Assembly: GCA_050943335.1 (NCBI GenBank)
Contig: JBMNOZ010000006.1
Coordinates: 29,864-93,863, forward strand
DNA from: JBMNOZ01 sp050943335
GTDB taxonomy: Bacteria; Bacillota; Desulfitobacteriia; Desulfitobacteriales; Syntrophobotulaceae
DNA: 64,000 nt
Direction of reading: 5' to 3'
Of the stretch, positions 1 through 7,677 are shown piece after piece (position 1 is the stretch's first letter; each line of letters begins with the position of its first letter). The position numbers were made by a program, and so were the translations under genes. The notes beneath the pieces were generated by a model that was not told the DNA's origin, searched no databases, and saw only the letters and a list, made by a program, of their open reading frames with translations.

Positions 1-763
1 GTCCAATTGCTTTACGGCCCCTGGACTTAAGATCCCATTTTAAATTTTCCAGCTCCTCTGCCCTGATTATATATTCTTGAACAGGGACGATCAGTGTTTC
101 AGGGATATTGCTGAGGGATTTTTGTGTTTCTAAATCGAAAGTTCTAAGGGAGTCGATCTTCTCATCGAACAATTCAATTCTTACTGGTTCCCGGTCGTAG
201 GGGGCGATATCCAAGATGCCCCCCCTTAAGGCAAATTGGCCTTGACTATCAACAATGTTCTCCCTTTCATATCCCCCTTCTAAAAGAATATTAATCACTT
301 TGGATAATGAAATTTGTTGTCCCCGCTTAAATCTCAGACAGTGTTTTTCCCACCGCTGAAGCGAAAAGAGTTTTCTGCTGGCAGCCTGAATAGGAGTAAT
401 AATTACCTCTGTTCGCTCTGAAGATAGGTTAGCAACTAAACTACTTAAAACCCTTATCCTTTGGGCTGTCGTCTCCCGGCTTCTGCCTAAGACTTCAAAA
501 GGTAGCCACTCCGTTGTCGGAAAAAGCATAATATTTCCATCCGGCAACCAAGTCTGAAGGTCGCTTACCCATCTTTGGGCTTTTTCTTCGGTATAGGTAA
601 CTATTATTGATCTCTTTTTCTCCTTCAAAATTCCAGCCACAGCAGCTATCTTTTGACTTCCTGAAATTTGATAAATCATTTGCGGAGATTCTTTTCTTTT
701 TAAGGCCGTTGAAATTTCTTCAATCTCAAAACCTTTGTACAAAAAATCATTAATAGAAGGCAT
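1..763 (-). CDS. mfd: Transcription-repair coupling factor Mfd, N-terminal part (cut by window edge)
   Basis: An open frame runs from an ATG at 763 off the left edge, giving about 254 N-terminal residues. This is the UvrB-like N-terminal region of Mfd, with recognisable stretches GSQKIAAVAGIL, LPDGNIMLFPTTEWLPFEVL, RGGILDIAPYDREPVRIELF and FDLETQKS. A GGAGG ribosome site lies just upstream of the ATG. Mfd removes RNA polymerase stalled at DNA damage and recruits UvrA; the translocase and RID regions lie outside the window. It follows pth and fin, as in B. subtilis. The reading is secure from both sequence and gene order. Confidence 0.93.
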   Translation of the reverse strand, partial: MPSINDFLYKGFEIEEISTALKRKESPQMIYQISGSQKIAAVAGILKEKKRSIIVTYTEEKAQRWVSDLQTWLPDGNIMLFPTTEWLPFEVLGRSRETTAQRIRVLSSLVANLSSERTEVIITPIQAASRKLFSLQRWEKHCLRFKRGQQISLSKVINILLEGGYERENIVDSQGQFALRGGILDIAPYDREPVRIELFDEKIDSLRTFDLETQKSLSNIPETLIVPVQEYIIRAEELENLKWDLKSRGRKAIG

Positions 764-802
764 TGCATCCTCCTGCAAAATTGGTAAATATAATAGCTTG
801 TT

Positions 803-979
803 TTAATGAAAAAAGGTTCCGGTATCGATGTCCAGCTCCTGCCAACAACGGGTACAAATCGTGTAGGCGATATTACCAACCACTTCTAGGGAGTGATCCA
901 CTCCTAAAGTTTTGGGATCATCGGTTTCCAATTCGCCGATAATGCGATCACAACAGCGGCATATTTTTAGTAGAAACAT
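803..979 (-). CDS. fin: Anti-sigma-F factor Fin family protein
   Basis: A 58-residue protein with two CxxC pairs (CRCCDR near residue 8 and CTRCWQEL near residue 42), the zinc-binding pattern of B. subtilis Fin (YabK). It sits between pth and mfd, exactly where fin lies in Bacillus. Fin blocks sigma-F during the switch to sigma-G in the forespore. The ATG at 979 is preferred over a GTG at 988 because a GGGGG ribosome site sits about 9 nt before it. It is shorter than the roughly 76-residue B. subtilis protein, and similarity outside the cysteines (LGVDH, YTIC) is modest. The function is therefore inferred mainly from position and cysteine layout. Confidence 0.78.
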   Translation of the reverse strand: MFLLKICRCCDRIIGELETDDPKTLGVDHSLEVVGNIAYTICTRCWQELDIDTGTFFH

Positions 980-1058
980 TGAAGACACCCCCGTGTAATA
1001 TGCTTACCTTTCCCGTTGCAGGTTATACCGGCTCTAAAGATTTTATTCAAATTATTTA

Positions 1059-1613
1059 TTAGTTATAACGATTCATTGCTTCTATGTTTTTCCCTTCCAA
1101 CCAGAGAGTAGCTGCTTCACAAGCCTTGCTCAGTACTTCAGCTAATATTTTCTCTTCCTCTCTTTTAAAGGCCGATAAAACATAATCGATGACCTCCCAT
1201 TTTTCCTGTGGCCGGCCGACCCCAATTTTAAGCCGCCAAAAATCCTCATACCCTAACTCACCGATAATAGATTTTAAACCATTATGCCCTCCTGAACTTC
1301 CCTTTGAGCGCAAGCGCAGTTTCCCTAAAGGCAAATCCAGATCATCATGGACAATTAAAAAGTCTTCTTTCTCAATTCTATAATAATGAACAAGTTCGCG
1401 GACAGATAACCCGCTTAAGTTCATGTAAGTAAAAGGCTTTAAGAAAACAACTCGTTCCCCGTTTAAAACTCCATCCGCAACCTTCCCGCGGAAGCCGTCC
1501 TTATAACGGAATCCGATTTCTTTAACCAGCTTATCGAGCAATCTAAACCCTACATTATGTCTGGAATAATGGTGTTTTATCCCGGGGTTGCCTAAACCAA
1601 TTACAGCTTTCAT
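1059..1613 (-). CDS. pth: Peptidyl-tRNA hydrolase
   Basis: A 184-residue cytosolic enzyme of normal family length that releases tRNA from peptidyl-tRNA that has dropped off ribosomes. Visible motifs are the N-terminal GLGNPG, the catalytic-His segment SRHNVGF, KPFTYMNLSG with the substrate-binding Asn, HDDLDLPLGKLRLR and GSSGGHNGLKSI. An AGGAGG ribosome site precedes the ATG. In Bacillus the same gene is called spoVC because a mutant allele blocks sporulation. It lies in the prs-pth-fin-mfd order and is divergent from the PRC-barrel gene at 1721, which has been inserted between prs and pth here. Confidence 0.97.
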   Translation of the reverse strand: MKAVIGLGNPGIKHHYSRHNVGFRLLDKLVKEIGFRYKDGFRGKVADGVLNGERVVFLKPFTYMNLSGLSVRELVHYYRIEKEDFLIVHDDLDLPLGKLRLRSKGSSGGHNGLKSIIGELGYEDFWRLKIGVGRPQEKWEVIDYVLSAFKREEEKILAEVLSKACEAATLWLEGKNIEAMNRYN

Positions 1614-1720
1614 ATTTCCTCCTACTCAACATAATATCCCCATCTGGGGAATAGATTTTATTAAAAACTTGGCAATGCCAAGCCATGATTCCGACAAACA
1701 AACGAAAAGGAGGAATAATA

Positions 1721-2290
1721 GTGCTGTCTAGCAGAAAATTTCTCTCCCTGCCAATTATTTCTGTCCGGGAAGGGAGACAGCTCGGTTTTGTTCGAAATAT
1801 CGTCATTAATCCGAAAACAAAAACCGTTGCTGCATTAATCGTCGACCCTAGAAGGTTCTTCAAAGAGCAACGAATCATCCCCTTTAACAGGGTAGTTAAT
1901 ATCGGAGAAAACGCGATTACTATCAATACGGAAAGCCAAGTAGAACGAGCCGCCAATCTACCGGATATTTTGCAATTAATCAAAGAAAAAGTCGCTTTGA
2001 TCGGCATTAAAGTACTTACGGAAAAGGGGAAAAAAATTGGGGTGGTGGATGAGTTTTATATTAATATTCCGGAAGGGACTATTAGCATAATCGATATCAG
2101 CACCAGGGCTTTTAATCTAAAAGTGCGCTTAAAAGCAGAAGAAATTATAACAATGGGTGCTGATGTCTTAATTGTGGCCGAAGATTGTGAACAAAGAATG
2201 GAGGTCATCTCTAAAGGAGTTCGCGAAAACGTTAAAACCTTGTTCCATCAAACCCAAACTAAGCTCAGTCGCAAACAACCAAAAAATTAA
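1721..2290 (+). CDS. PRC-barrel domain protein
   Basis: A 189-residue protein starting at GTG 1721 behind a strong AAAGGAGG site at 1706-1713; an in-frame ATG at 1685 has no such site. The N-terminal half (VLSSRKFLSLPIISVREGRQ and a following beta-rich stretch) is a PRC-barrel. The second half (KVLTEKGKKIGVVDEFYINI) looks like a second, weaker copy. PRC-barrels mediate protein or RNA contacts in RimM, photosynthetic reaction centre H and YlmC/YmxH sporulation proteins. No enzyme motif is seen. It is the only plus-strand gene in this otherwise minus-strand block and ends 1 nt before the prs stop, convergent with it. Its biological role is unknown. Confidence 0.75.
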   Translation: MLSSRKFLSLPIISVREGRQLGFVRNIVINPKTKTVAALIVDPRRFFKEQRIIPFNRVVNIGENAITINTESQVERAANLPDILQLIKEKVALIGIKVLTEKGKKIGVVDEFYINIPEGTISIIDISTRAFNLKVRLKAEEIITMGADVLIVAEDCEQRMEVISKGVRENVKTLFHQTQTKLSRKQPKN

Positions 2291-2291
2291 A

Positions 2292-3233
2292 CTAGGAAAA
2301 AAGTTTGCTTACTGATAGATCCTCATGAATCCGGACAATTGCCTCCCCTAAAAGAGGGGCTACGGATAAGACTGTTATCTTGTCGATTCTTTTTTCTTTC
2401 GTCAAGGGAATGGTGTTCGTAACCACCACTTCTTTTATAACCGAATTTTCAAGTCTTTCTACCGCTGGTCCGGATAATACTGGATGGGTGCAACAAGCGT
2501 AGACCTCTTTAGCCCCTCTGTCTAGTATAGCGCTCGCCGCATGGGTAATAGTACCAGCAGTATCAATAATATCATCGATCAAAATCACAGTTTTGCCACG
2601 CAGTTCCCCAATAACATTCATTACCTCGGAGACATTTGCTTCCGGTCGTCGTTTATCAACGATGGCCAGAGAGGCATTAATTCTTTCGGCAAAATTTCGC
2701 GCTCTGGAAACCCCGCCGATATCCGGGGAAACAACACAGGTATCACCCAAATCTTTTTCTAAAAAGTATTTAGCTAAAATTGGAGTTCCCGGAAGGTGAT
2801 CGACGGGAATGTCAAAAAAACCTTGAATCGCGGGGGCATGGAGATCCATAGTCACTAAACGGTTCGCCCCGGAAGCGGTAATAATGTTGGCCAACAGCTT
2901 AGCCGTGATCGGATCTCTGGCTCGGGCTTTTCTTTCCTGCCGGGCATAGCCGTAGTACGGAACAACCGCCGTAATGCGGTTAGCCGAGGCCCGACGCAAG
3001 GCATCCATTAAGATCAACAGCTCCATAATATTGTCATTAGCCGGTGCGCAAGTGGGCTGGACAACAAAAACATCAGCCCCTCTCACACTTTCTTCAATGC
3101 CGATACTGATTTCACCATCTTGAAAAGTGCTGACCTTGGCCGCCCCTATTGCAATTCCCAAGTAGTCAGTAATCTCCTGGGCCAACTCCCGGTTGGAGTT
3201 ACCACAGAAGACCTTAAGTTCTCTGCTAGACAT
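2292..3233 (-). CDS. prs: Ribose-phosphate pyrophosphokinase (PRPP synthetase)
   Basis: A 313-residue enzyme that makes PRPP from ribose 5-phosphate and ATP for purine, pyrimidine, His, Trp and NAD synthesis. Class I features are visible: N-terminal [29 protein letters not shown], the ATP loop [17 protein letters not shown], the metal-binding [19 protein letters not shown], and the PRPP-binding [21 protein letters not shown] ribosome site precedes ATG 3233. It lies 13 nt downstream of glmU and is probably cotranscribed with it, the same arrangement as gcaD-prs in Bacillus. Confidence 0.97.
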   Translation of the reverse strand: MSSRELKVFCGNSNRELAQEITDYLGIAIGAAKVSTFQDGEISIGIEESVRGADVFVVQPTCAPANDNIMELLILMDALRRASANRITAVVPYYGYARQERKARARDPITAKLLANIITASGANRLVTMDLHAPAIQGFFDIPVDHLPGTPILAKYFLEKDLGDTCVVSPDIGGVSRARNFAERINASLAIVDKRRPEANVSEVMNVIGELRGKTVILIDDIIDTAGTITHAASAILDRGAKEVYACCTHPVLSGPAVERLENSVIKEVVVTNTIPLTKEKRIDKITVLSVAPLLGEAIVRIHEDLSVSKLFS

Positions 3234-3246
3234 GATTTCCCCCTCG

Positions 3247-4605
3247 CTAGTTGTTGGCTTTCCGCCAGTTATTAATTATCCTTTGTTTTGATCTCTCAAC
3301 GGCCAGTGAATTGTCCGGGACATTTCCGGTGATAGTCGAACCCGCTCCGATAACAGCTTGTTTGCCGATTTCAACCGGAGCTACAAAGTTCGTATTACTG
3401 CCAACAAATGCTCCATCTCCAATAACGGTGGAGTGTTTTTTTCGGCCATCGTAGTTACAGGTTATTGTTCCGGCCCCAATATTAACGTTTTTCCCAAGGG
3501 TGGAATCCCCTATATAGCTGAGATGAGGCACTTTAGAACCTTCTCCAATCACGCTATTTTTAACCTCTACAAAATCGCCTACTTTAACTCCTTCCGCCAA
3601 GACAGTACCCGGTCTTAAATAAGCGTAAGGCCCGATCACACAATTTTCACCGATTACCGCTTCCTTAGCCACAGAATTCTCAATCTGGACTCCAGCCAGG
3701 CAAGTACAATTTTCTAATCTGGTACCGGGGCCGATGACTGAACCCTTGCCGATTTTGGTTCGACCTTTAAGTATTGTAAAGGGCTGAATTATAACATCCT
3801 TTTCAATTTCCACTTGAGTGTCGATTAATACAGAGGAAGGGTTTACAATAGTTACCCCTTCTAACATCCAATATTCTTTTATTGACTCATATATTAAGTT
3901 TTCCGCCTCGGCTAATTGCAATCTGTTATTGATTCCCAAGGCTTCCCTATAATCATCAGTACAGAAAGTAGCTATCTTTTTCCCGCTGGATATTAAAATC
4001 TTAAAGATATCTGTTAAGTAGTATTCCCCTTGCGCGTTTTGAGGTTTTATGCTTTGCAAACCTTTTTTAAGCGCCTCTGCCTGAAAACAGTAAGTACCGG
4101 TGTTTATCTCCTTAATAATTTTTTGCTCTGGCTTGGCATCCTTTTCTTCGACAATCTGGCAGAAAACACCGTCTTTTCTTACAATACGTCCATATCCGGT
4201 CGGATCGACCATTTGAGCAGTCAGTACGGTAGCTGCACATTCAGATTTTTTATGGGTTTCGAGCAGAGCTTTCAAGGTCTCGACTGATAAGAGGGGCTGA
4301 TCCCCACTCAATACTAAAACACAGCTCTCTTCTTTTAAATGGGGGACAGCTTGCATTAAAGCATGTCCCGTCCCTAGTTGTTCCTCCTGATACACGACCT
4401 GGGATCTTTGATTGAGGTGCTGAAGCAGAAGATCCTTTCCATGACCGAGAACTGTAAAAACTTCGGTGATCCCTAAAGCTTCCACCTTATCCAAGACATG
4501 ATCTATCATCGGCTGACCGGCAAGGGTATGCATAACTTTTGGCAGGTCGGACTTCATCCGCTTGCCCTTGCCCGCAGCTAGAATAACACAAGTAGTATGG
4601 TGCAT
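3247..4605 (-). CDS. glmU: Bifunctional GlmU: GlcNAc-1-P uridylyltransferase / GlcN-1-P acetyltransferase
   Basis: A 452-residue, full-length enzyme making UDP-GlcNAc for peptidoglycan and teichoic acids. The N-terminal pyrophosphorylase domain shows [31 protein letters not shown] and LSGDQPLL. The C-terminal left-handed beta-helix shows hexapeptide repeats from about residue 250, with [28 protein letters not shown] and [13 protein letters not shown]. The start ATG has a GAGAGGA site. A sigma-A-type promoter lies upstream at 4650-4678, so glmU-prs can be transcribed independently of spoVG. Confidence 0.97.
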   Translation of the reverse strand: MHHTTCVILAAGKGKRMKSDLPKVMHTLAGQPMIDHVLDKVEALGITEVFTVLGHGKDLLLQHLNQRSQVVYQEEQLGTGHALMQAVPHLKEESCVLVLSGDQPLLSVETLKALLETHKKSECAATVLTAQMVDPTGYGRIVRKDGVFCQIVEEKDAKPEQKIIKEINTGTYCFQAEALKKGLQSIKPQNAQGEYYLTDIFKILISSGKKIATFCTDDYREALGINNRLQLAEAENLIYESIKEYWMLEGVTIVNPSSVLIDTQVEIEKDVIIQPFTILKGRTKIGKGSVIGPGTRLENCTCLAGVQIENSVAKEAVIGENCVIGPYAYLRPGTVLAEGVKVGDFVEVKNSVIGEGSKVPHLSYIGDSTLGKNVNIGAGTITCNYDGRKKHSTVIGDGAFVGSNTNFVAPVEIGKQAVIGAGSTITGNVPDNSLAVERSKQRIINNWRKANN

Positions 4606-4649
4606 TTTTAAATCCTCTCATTCTATTGATTTTCGTCACTGTCACCTCT

Positions 4650-4678
4650 ATTATAACTAATTTAACAGCAGTGACCAA
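4650..4678 (-). promoter_or_regulatory. Probable sigma-A promoter for glmU-prs
   Basis: On the minus strand a perfect -10 TATAAT (4650-4655) lies 17 nt from TTGGTC (4673-4678), which keeps the TTG of the -35 consensus. The spacing and the position about 45 nt before the glmU ATG fit a vegetative promoter. It lies between the spoVG terminator and glmU. Confidence 0.6.
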
Positions 4679-4702
4679 ATATAAATTAATTAAAACCCAT
4701 AC

Positions 4703-4731
4703 AGAAAAGAGACCCTCCTATTTGGGTCTCC
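4703..4731 (-). terminator. Intrinsic terminator after spoVG
   Basis: On the minus strand the stem GAGACCC...GGGTCTC with an 8-9 nt loop is followed by TTTTC. It separates the sporulation-regulated spoVG transcript from glmU. Confidence 0.75.
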
Positions 4732-4776
4732 TTTTGAACCTACATCAGTATAAAAATTCCTACTTTTTCGCACTAA

Positions 4777-5034
4777 TTATTCAGCGTTTTTCCCATACTC
4801 CTCTAAAACTCTAGTTTGAATCTTTTCTCTAGCTGCAGATGAAATCGGGTGGGCAATATCACGAAACTCCCCCTCAGGGGTCTTGCGACTGGGCATAGCA
4901 ACAAAGAGACCATTGCTACCTTCAACCACTTTAACATCGTGCACTACAAATTCATTATCAAAAGTTACAGATACGACCGCCTTCATCTTCCCTTCGCTAT
5001 TAAGCTTACGGACTCTGATATCGGTAATTTCCAT
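4777..5034 (-). CDS. spoVG: SpoVG, RNA-binding regulator of septation and sporulation
   Basis: An 85-residue protein matching SpoVG along its length, starting [26 protein letters not shown] and containing [20 protein letters not shown] and SSAAREKI. SpoVG is a small RNA/DNA-binding protein that affects asymmetric septation and many other genes in Firmicutes. It lies between purR and glmU as in Bacillus, except that yabJ (RidA family) is absent. A sigma-H-like promoter is visible upstream at 5094-5121, which agrees with known spoVG control. Confidence 0.96.
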   Translation of the reverse strand: MEITDIRVRKLNSEGKMKAVVSVTFDNEFVVHDVKVVEGSNGLFVAMPSRKTPEGEFRDIAHPISSAAREKIQTRVLEEYGKNAE

Positions 5035-5093
5035 TATGTATCACCACCCTTCTCTCTGCCTCTAAATCCTGCCTCTAAATCTCTTAGCTCTTA

Positions 5094-5121
5094 ATTCTAT
5101 GTCTGGCAAAAAAATTCCTTC
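5094..5121 (-). promoter_or_regulatory. Predicted sigma-H promoter of spoVG
   Basis: On the minus strand GAAGGAATT (5113-5121) matches the sigma-H -35 pattern RnAGGAwWW. It is followed after 12 nt by ATAGAAT (5094-5100), which matches the -10 pattern RnnGAAT. It sits about 60 nt upstream of the spoVG ATG. In B. subtilis spoVG is a classic sigma-H gene, so match and context agree; transcription was not measured. Confidence 0.7.
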
Positions 5122-5160
5122 TGTTTTTAGAAAAAAATCGCTCCTAAATTACCTGAAGGG

Positions 5161-6000
5161 CTATAAGGGTGTTTTAAATCGAATTATGTTCTTTTCCGAC
5201 TGAGGATCTCCGAATTGCAAAAGAGCCAAATAATTGTTTACTAGACGGGGAGCCTTCCAAAGCATGTCTTCCATGAGAATCCCTAGTCCCACAACCTCAG
5301 CTTCAAACTCTTGCATAAGGCTAATAATACCTTTCACCGTCCCCCCGGCTTTAATAAAGTCATCGATAATTAATACCTTTTTCCCAGGTTCTAGCGCTCG
5401 CTTCGCTAAAGACATGGTTTGGATTTTTTTGGAGGAACCGGAGATATAATTAATACTAACTGAAGAACCTTCCGTCACTTTGTTGCCATGACGAACTACT
5501 ACTGTAGAGATACCTAAGGCCTCCGCCGTTGCTAAAGCCAAGGGAATTCCCTTAGTTTCTATGGTTACTACAACCTCGGGATTCTTCCCTCTAAAAAAGG
5601 TAGCAAAAATCAATCCCAAGGGGTTCAAAATCTTAGGATCGTACAGTACATCAGCCATGTATAAAAAGCCTCCGGGAAGTATCCTGCTCGGGGTGCTTAA
5701 AGTTTCGGCTAGCTGTCCAAGAAAAGCAGTCGCTTCACCTTTTGAAATGGATGGCAAAAACTTAACTCCCCCGGCCGCCCCCGGTATAGTTTTGAGCTCC
5801 CCCCGGCCAGTAGCCTTAAGGTTCTCTTTTATCTCCATGAGATCTTCGCTAATGGTTGATTTAGCCGTACAGAAGCGTTCGGCAAAAAACCCCAAGGAAA
5901 AAAGTTCATTTGGGTGAGAAACTAGGGTTTCTGTCAAAGCTACCATTCTATCTGTCTTCTTCATTGAGGCTCGTTTCTCAGAAAACAATTTACTTTCCAC
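5161..6000 (-). CDS. purR: Purine operon repressor PurR
   Basis: A 279-residue Gram-positive PurR. An N-terminal winged helix (MKKTDRMVALTETLVSHPNELFSLGFFAERF, then AKSTISEDLMEIK) is joined to a phosphoribosyltransferase-like domain. That domain carries PGAAGGVKF, ILPGGFLYM, VTEGSSVSINYISGSSKKI and the PRPP-binding loop VLIIDDFIKAGGTVKGI. PRPP binding releases it from purine operators. GTG 6000 with an AGGAG site is taken as start; ATG 5964 matches the start of Bacillus PurR and is possible. It overlaps the upstream gntR gene by 11 nt. Confidence 0.95.
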   Translation of the reverse strand: MESKLFSEKRASMKKTDRMVALTETLVSHPNELFSLGFFAERFCTAKSTISEDLMEIKENLKATGRGELKTIPGAAGGVKFLPSISKGEATAFLGQLAETLSTPSRILPGGFLYMADVLYDPKILNPLGLIFATFFRGKNPEVVVTIETKGIPLALATAEALGISTVVVRHGNKVTEGSSVSINYISGSSKKIQTMSLAKRALEPGKKVLIIDDFIKAGGTVKGIISLMQEFEAEVVGLGILMEDMLWKAPRLVNNYLALLQFGDPQSEKNIIRFKTPL

Positions 6001-6667
6001 CTGGTTTTTCTCCTAAAGTCTTGAACATAACCTCAGCAGCGTTTTCGATATGGGCCGTAGCCAAAGCGCGGGCTTTTTCGACGTCATGCTTAGCCACCGC
6101 TTCAAATATGGCTCGATGTTCTTGGAGCGCATATTTTACCCTCCCAGGAACCGCTAAAGAGGTAGTTCTAAATCTTTGAATTTGCTCTCTTAAGTTACCC
6201 AAGATGCCGGTCAATCTTTCATTATTGCTTATTTTATATAATAGAGCATGGAAATCGGTATCGTCTTGAACCATTTCTTCTAAGGAATCCGGTTCTTTTT
6301 CAAAATCCAAAACCTTTTCTAACTGTTCAATTTCCTCAGCGGTAATATTTTCCGCAGCCAAACCAGCAGCCAGTCCTTCTAAAGCTGCTCTAATTTCAAA
6401 AACATCTTTAACATCTTTATGAGAGACCCCTGCTACGTAGGCCCCCTTACGGGGAATCATTACCACAAATCCTTCCAACTCTAATTTGCGGATAGCCTCC
6501 CGTACCGGAGTACGACTAACCCCCATTTCCTCGGCCAATTGAATCTCCATCAGGCGTTCGCCGGGTTCAAATACACCGCTGATAATCGCCTCCCTTAAAG
6601 CCTCCAGGACAACTTCCCTTAGAGGTTTATAACTATCAAGATTAACGGGCAACAATCTCCCTTTCAC
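5990..6667 (-). CDS. GntR-family transcriptional regulator (FadR/FCD subfamily)
   Basis: A 225-residue regulator. The N-terminal winged helix is seen at LREAIISGVFEPGERLMEIQLAEEMGVSRTPVREAIRKLELEGFV (roughly residues 24-68). A helical FCD ligand domain follows, with EIRAALEGLAAGLAA, the metal-site-type DTDFHALLYKISNN and EHRAIFEAVAKHDVEKARALATAHI. FCD domains usually bind small organic acids with a metal; the ligand here cannot be told. It is inserted between ispE and purR and overlaps purR, so it is probably cotranscribed. Its target is unknown and could be a distant catabolic gene. Confidence 0.88.
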   Translation of the reverse strand: MKGRLLPVNLDSYKPLREVVLEALREAIISGVFEPGERLMEIQLAEEMGVSRTPVREAIRKLELEGFVVMIPRKGAYVAGVSHKDVKDVFEIRAALEGLAAGLAAENITAEEIEQLEKVLDFEKEPDSLEEMVQDDTDFHALLYKISNNERLTGILGNLREQIQRFRTTSLAVPGRVKYALQEHRAIFEAVAKHDVEKARALATAHIENAAEVMFKTLGEKPGGK

Positions 6668-6681
6668 AACCTCACCTTCCC

Positions 6682-7578
6682 TTATAAAGAATCAGCGTGA
6701 CTACGAATTGTCTTAACCACCCATGTTTTAGGAAAACCAGCCTCTACTAATCTTTTAGCAAGTTGTTGACCTTGTTTCGGAGAGGACAAAAGGCCAAAAA
6801 CCGCTGAGCCGCTTCCAGACATCAAGGCTTTCTCACAGCCAAATTCAAGCAAAAGATCTTTTATCTTTTTTATTTCGGGTACCAGGCGGAAGGCAGCGGT
6901 CTCAAGGGAGTTTTCTAAGCTATTAGCTAAAAGGCGAAAATCTTTTTCTTCACATATTTTCTGCCATAAATTCCTGTTTAACCTCGAGTACCGCCCGCTT
7001 TCGTCAAAAAGGCGATAAACTTCAGATGTCGATATTCCCTGGGAAGGCTGAACCAAAATCAGATCCAGACCCTCTAAAGAAGGCAGAACTGTCAATTTCG
7101 AACCGGTTTCTTCTCCCCATTGGGTTCCCCCTTTAATAAAAAAGGCCGTGTCGGATCCGCATTTTTGAGCCAAGCCTAATAATTCGGTTTCTGAAAAAGG
7201 ACGCTCCAAAAGCAAGTTCAAAGCCCGGAATACAGCCGCCGCGTCACTGCTCCCACCGCCCAGACCAGCTTGAAGGGGGATGTGTTTTTCTATTGTTATC
7301 TCCACCCCAACCGGATTTTGAGAAGAACTTTTTTCAGCGTAATGTTTCAAAAAAATTTCCGCCGCCCGAGAGGCCAGATTCTTTTCCCCACTTAACGGCC
7401 CGCAGAAGCACGAGATTCCCCGTTCCTTTTTCAGTTTAACTTCAACCTGATCATAAAGGGAAATAGCCTGGAAAACAGTTTCTAAATTATGAAAGCCGTC
7501 AGGCCTTTTATTGTTTATGGCTAAGCCAAAATTGATTTTAGCCGGAGTAGCCATAACTAGTGCAAATAAATTTCCCAT
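6682..7578 (-). CDS. ispE: 4-diphosphocytidyl-2-C-methyl-D-erythritol kinase
   Basis: A GHMP-family kinase of 298 residues, step four of the MEP isoprenoid pathway. Motifs are PAKINFGLAINNKRPDGFHN, the glycine-rich ATP loop IPLQAGLGGGSSDAAAVFRALN, and the C-terminal MSGSGSAVFGLL. The start is uncertain: ATG 7578 adds eight residues, while ATG 7554 (MATPAKINF) matches the usual family start. Neither has a strong ribosome site. Its place near purR and spoVG follows the Bacillus order. Confidence 0.96.
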   Translation of the reverse strand: MGNLFALVMATPAKINFGLAINNKRPDGFHNLETVFQAISLYDQVEVKLKKERGISCFCGPLSGEKNLASRAAEIFLKHYAEKSSSQNPVGVEITIEKHIPLQAGLGGGSSDAAAVFRALNLLLERPFSETELLGLAQKCGSDTAFFIKGGTQWGEETGSKLTVLPSLEGLDLILVQPSQGISTSEVYRLFDESGRYSRLNRNLWQKICEEKDFRLLANSLENSLETAAFRLVPEIKKIKDLLLEFGCEKALMSGSGSAVFGLLSSPKQGQQLAKRLVEAGFPKTWVVKTIRSHADSL

Positions 7579-7677
7579 CCTGAACCCATCTTGTATAATC
7601 TTCCTGTATTATTACTATTATATCTACTTTGCCTTTACACTTCCAGGGAAATGTTGTCTTCCCACTCTGCGCCTGGA

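Noticed and set aside
1555..2007. 150-residue minus-strand frame opposite the PRC-barrel gene
   Set aside because: It overlaps pth and the well-supported plus-strand PRC gene with its strong ribosome site; no family resemblance.
5058..5082. Direct repeat gcctctaaatc in the spoVG leader
   Set aside because: Two copies of 11-12 nt in a pyrimidine-biased leader; may be chance and no partner site was found.
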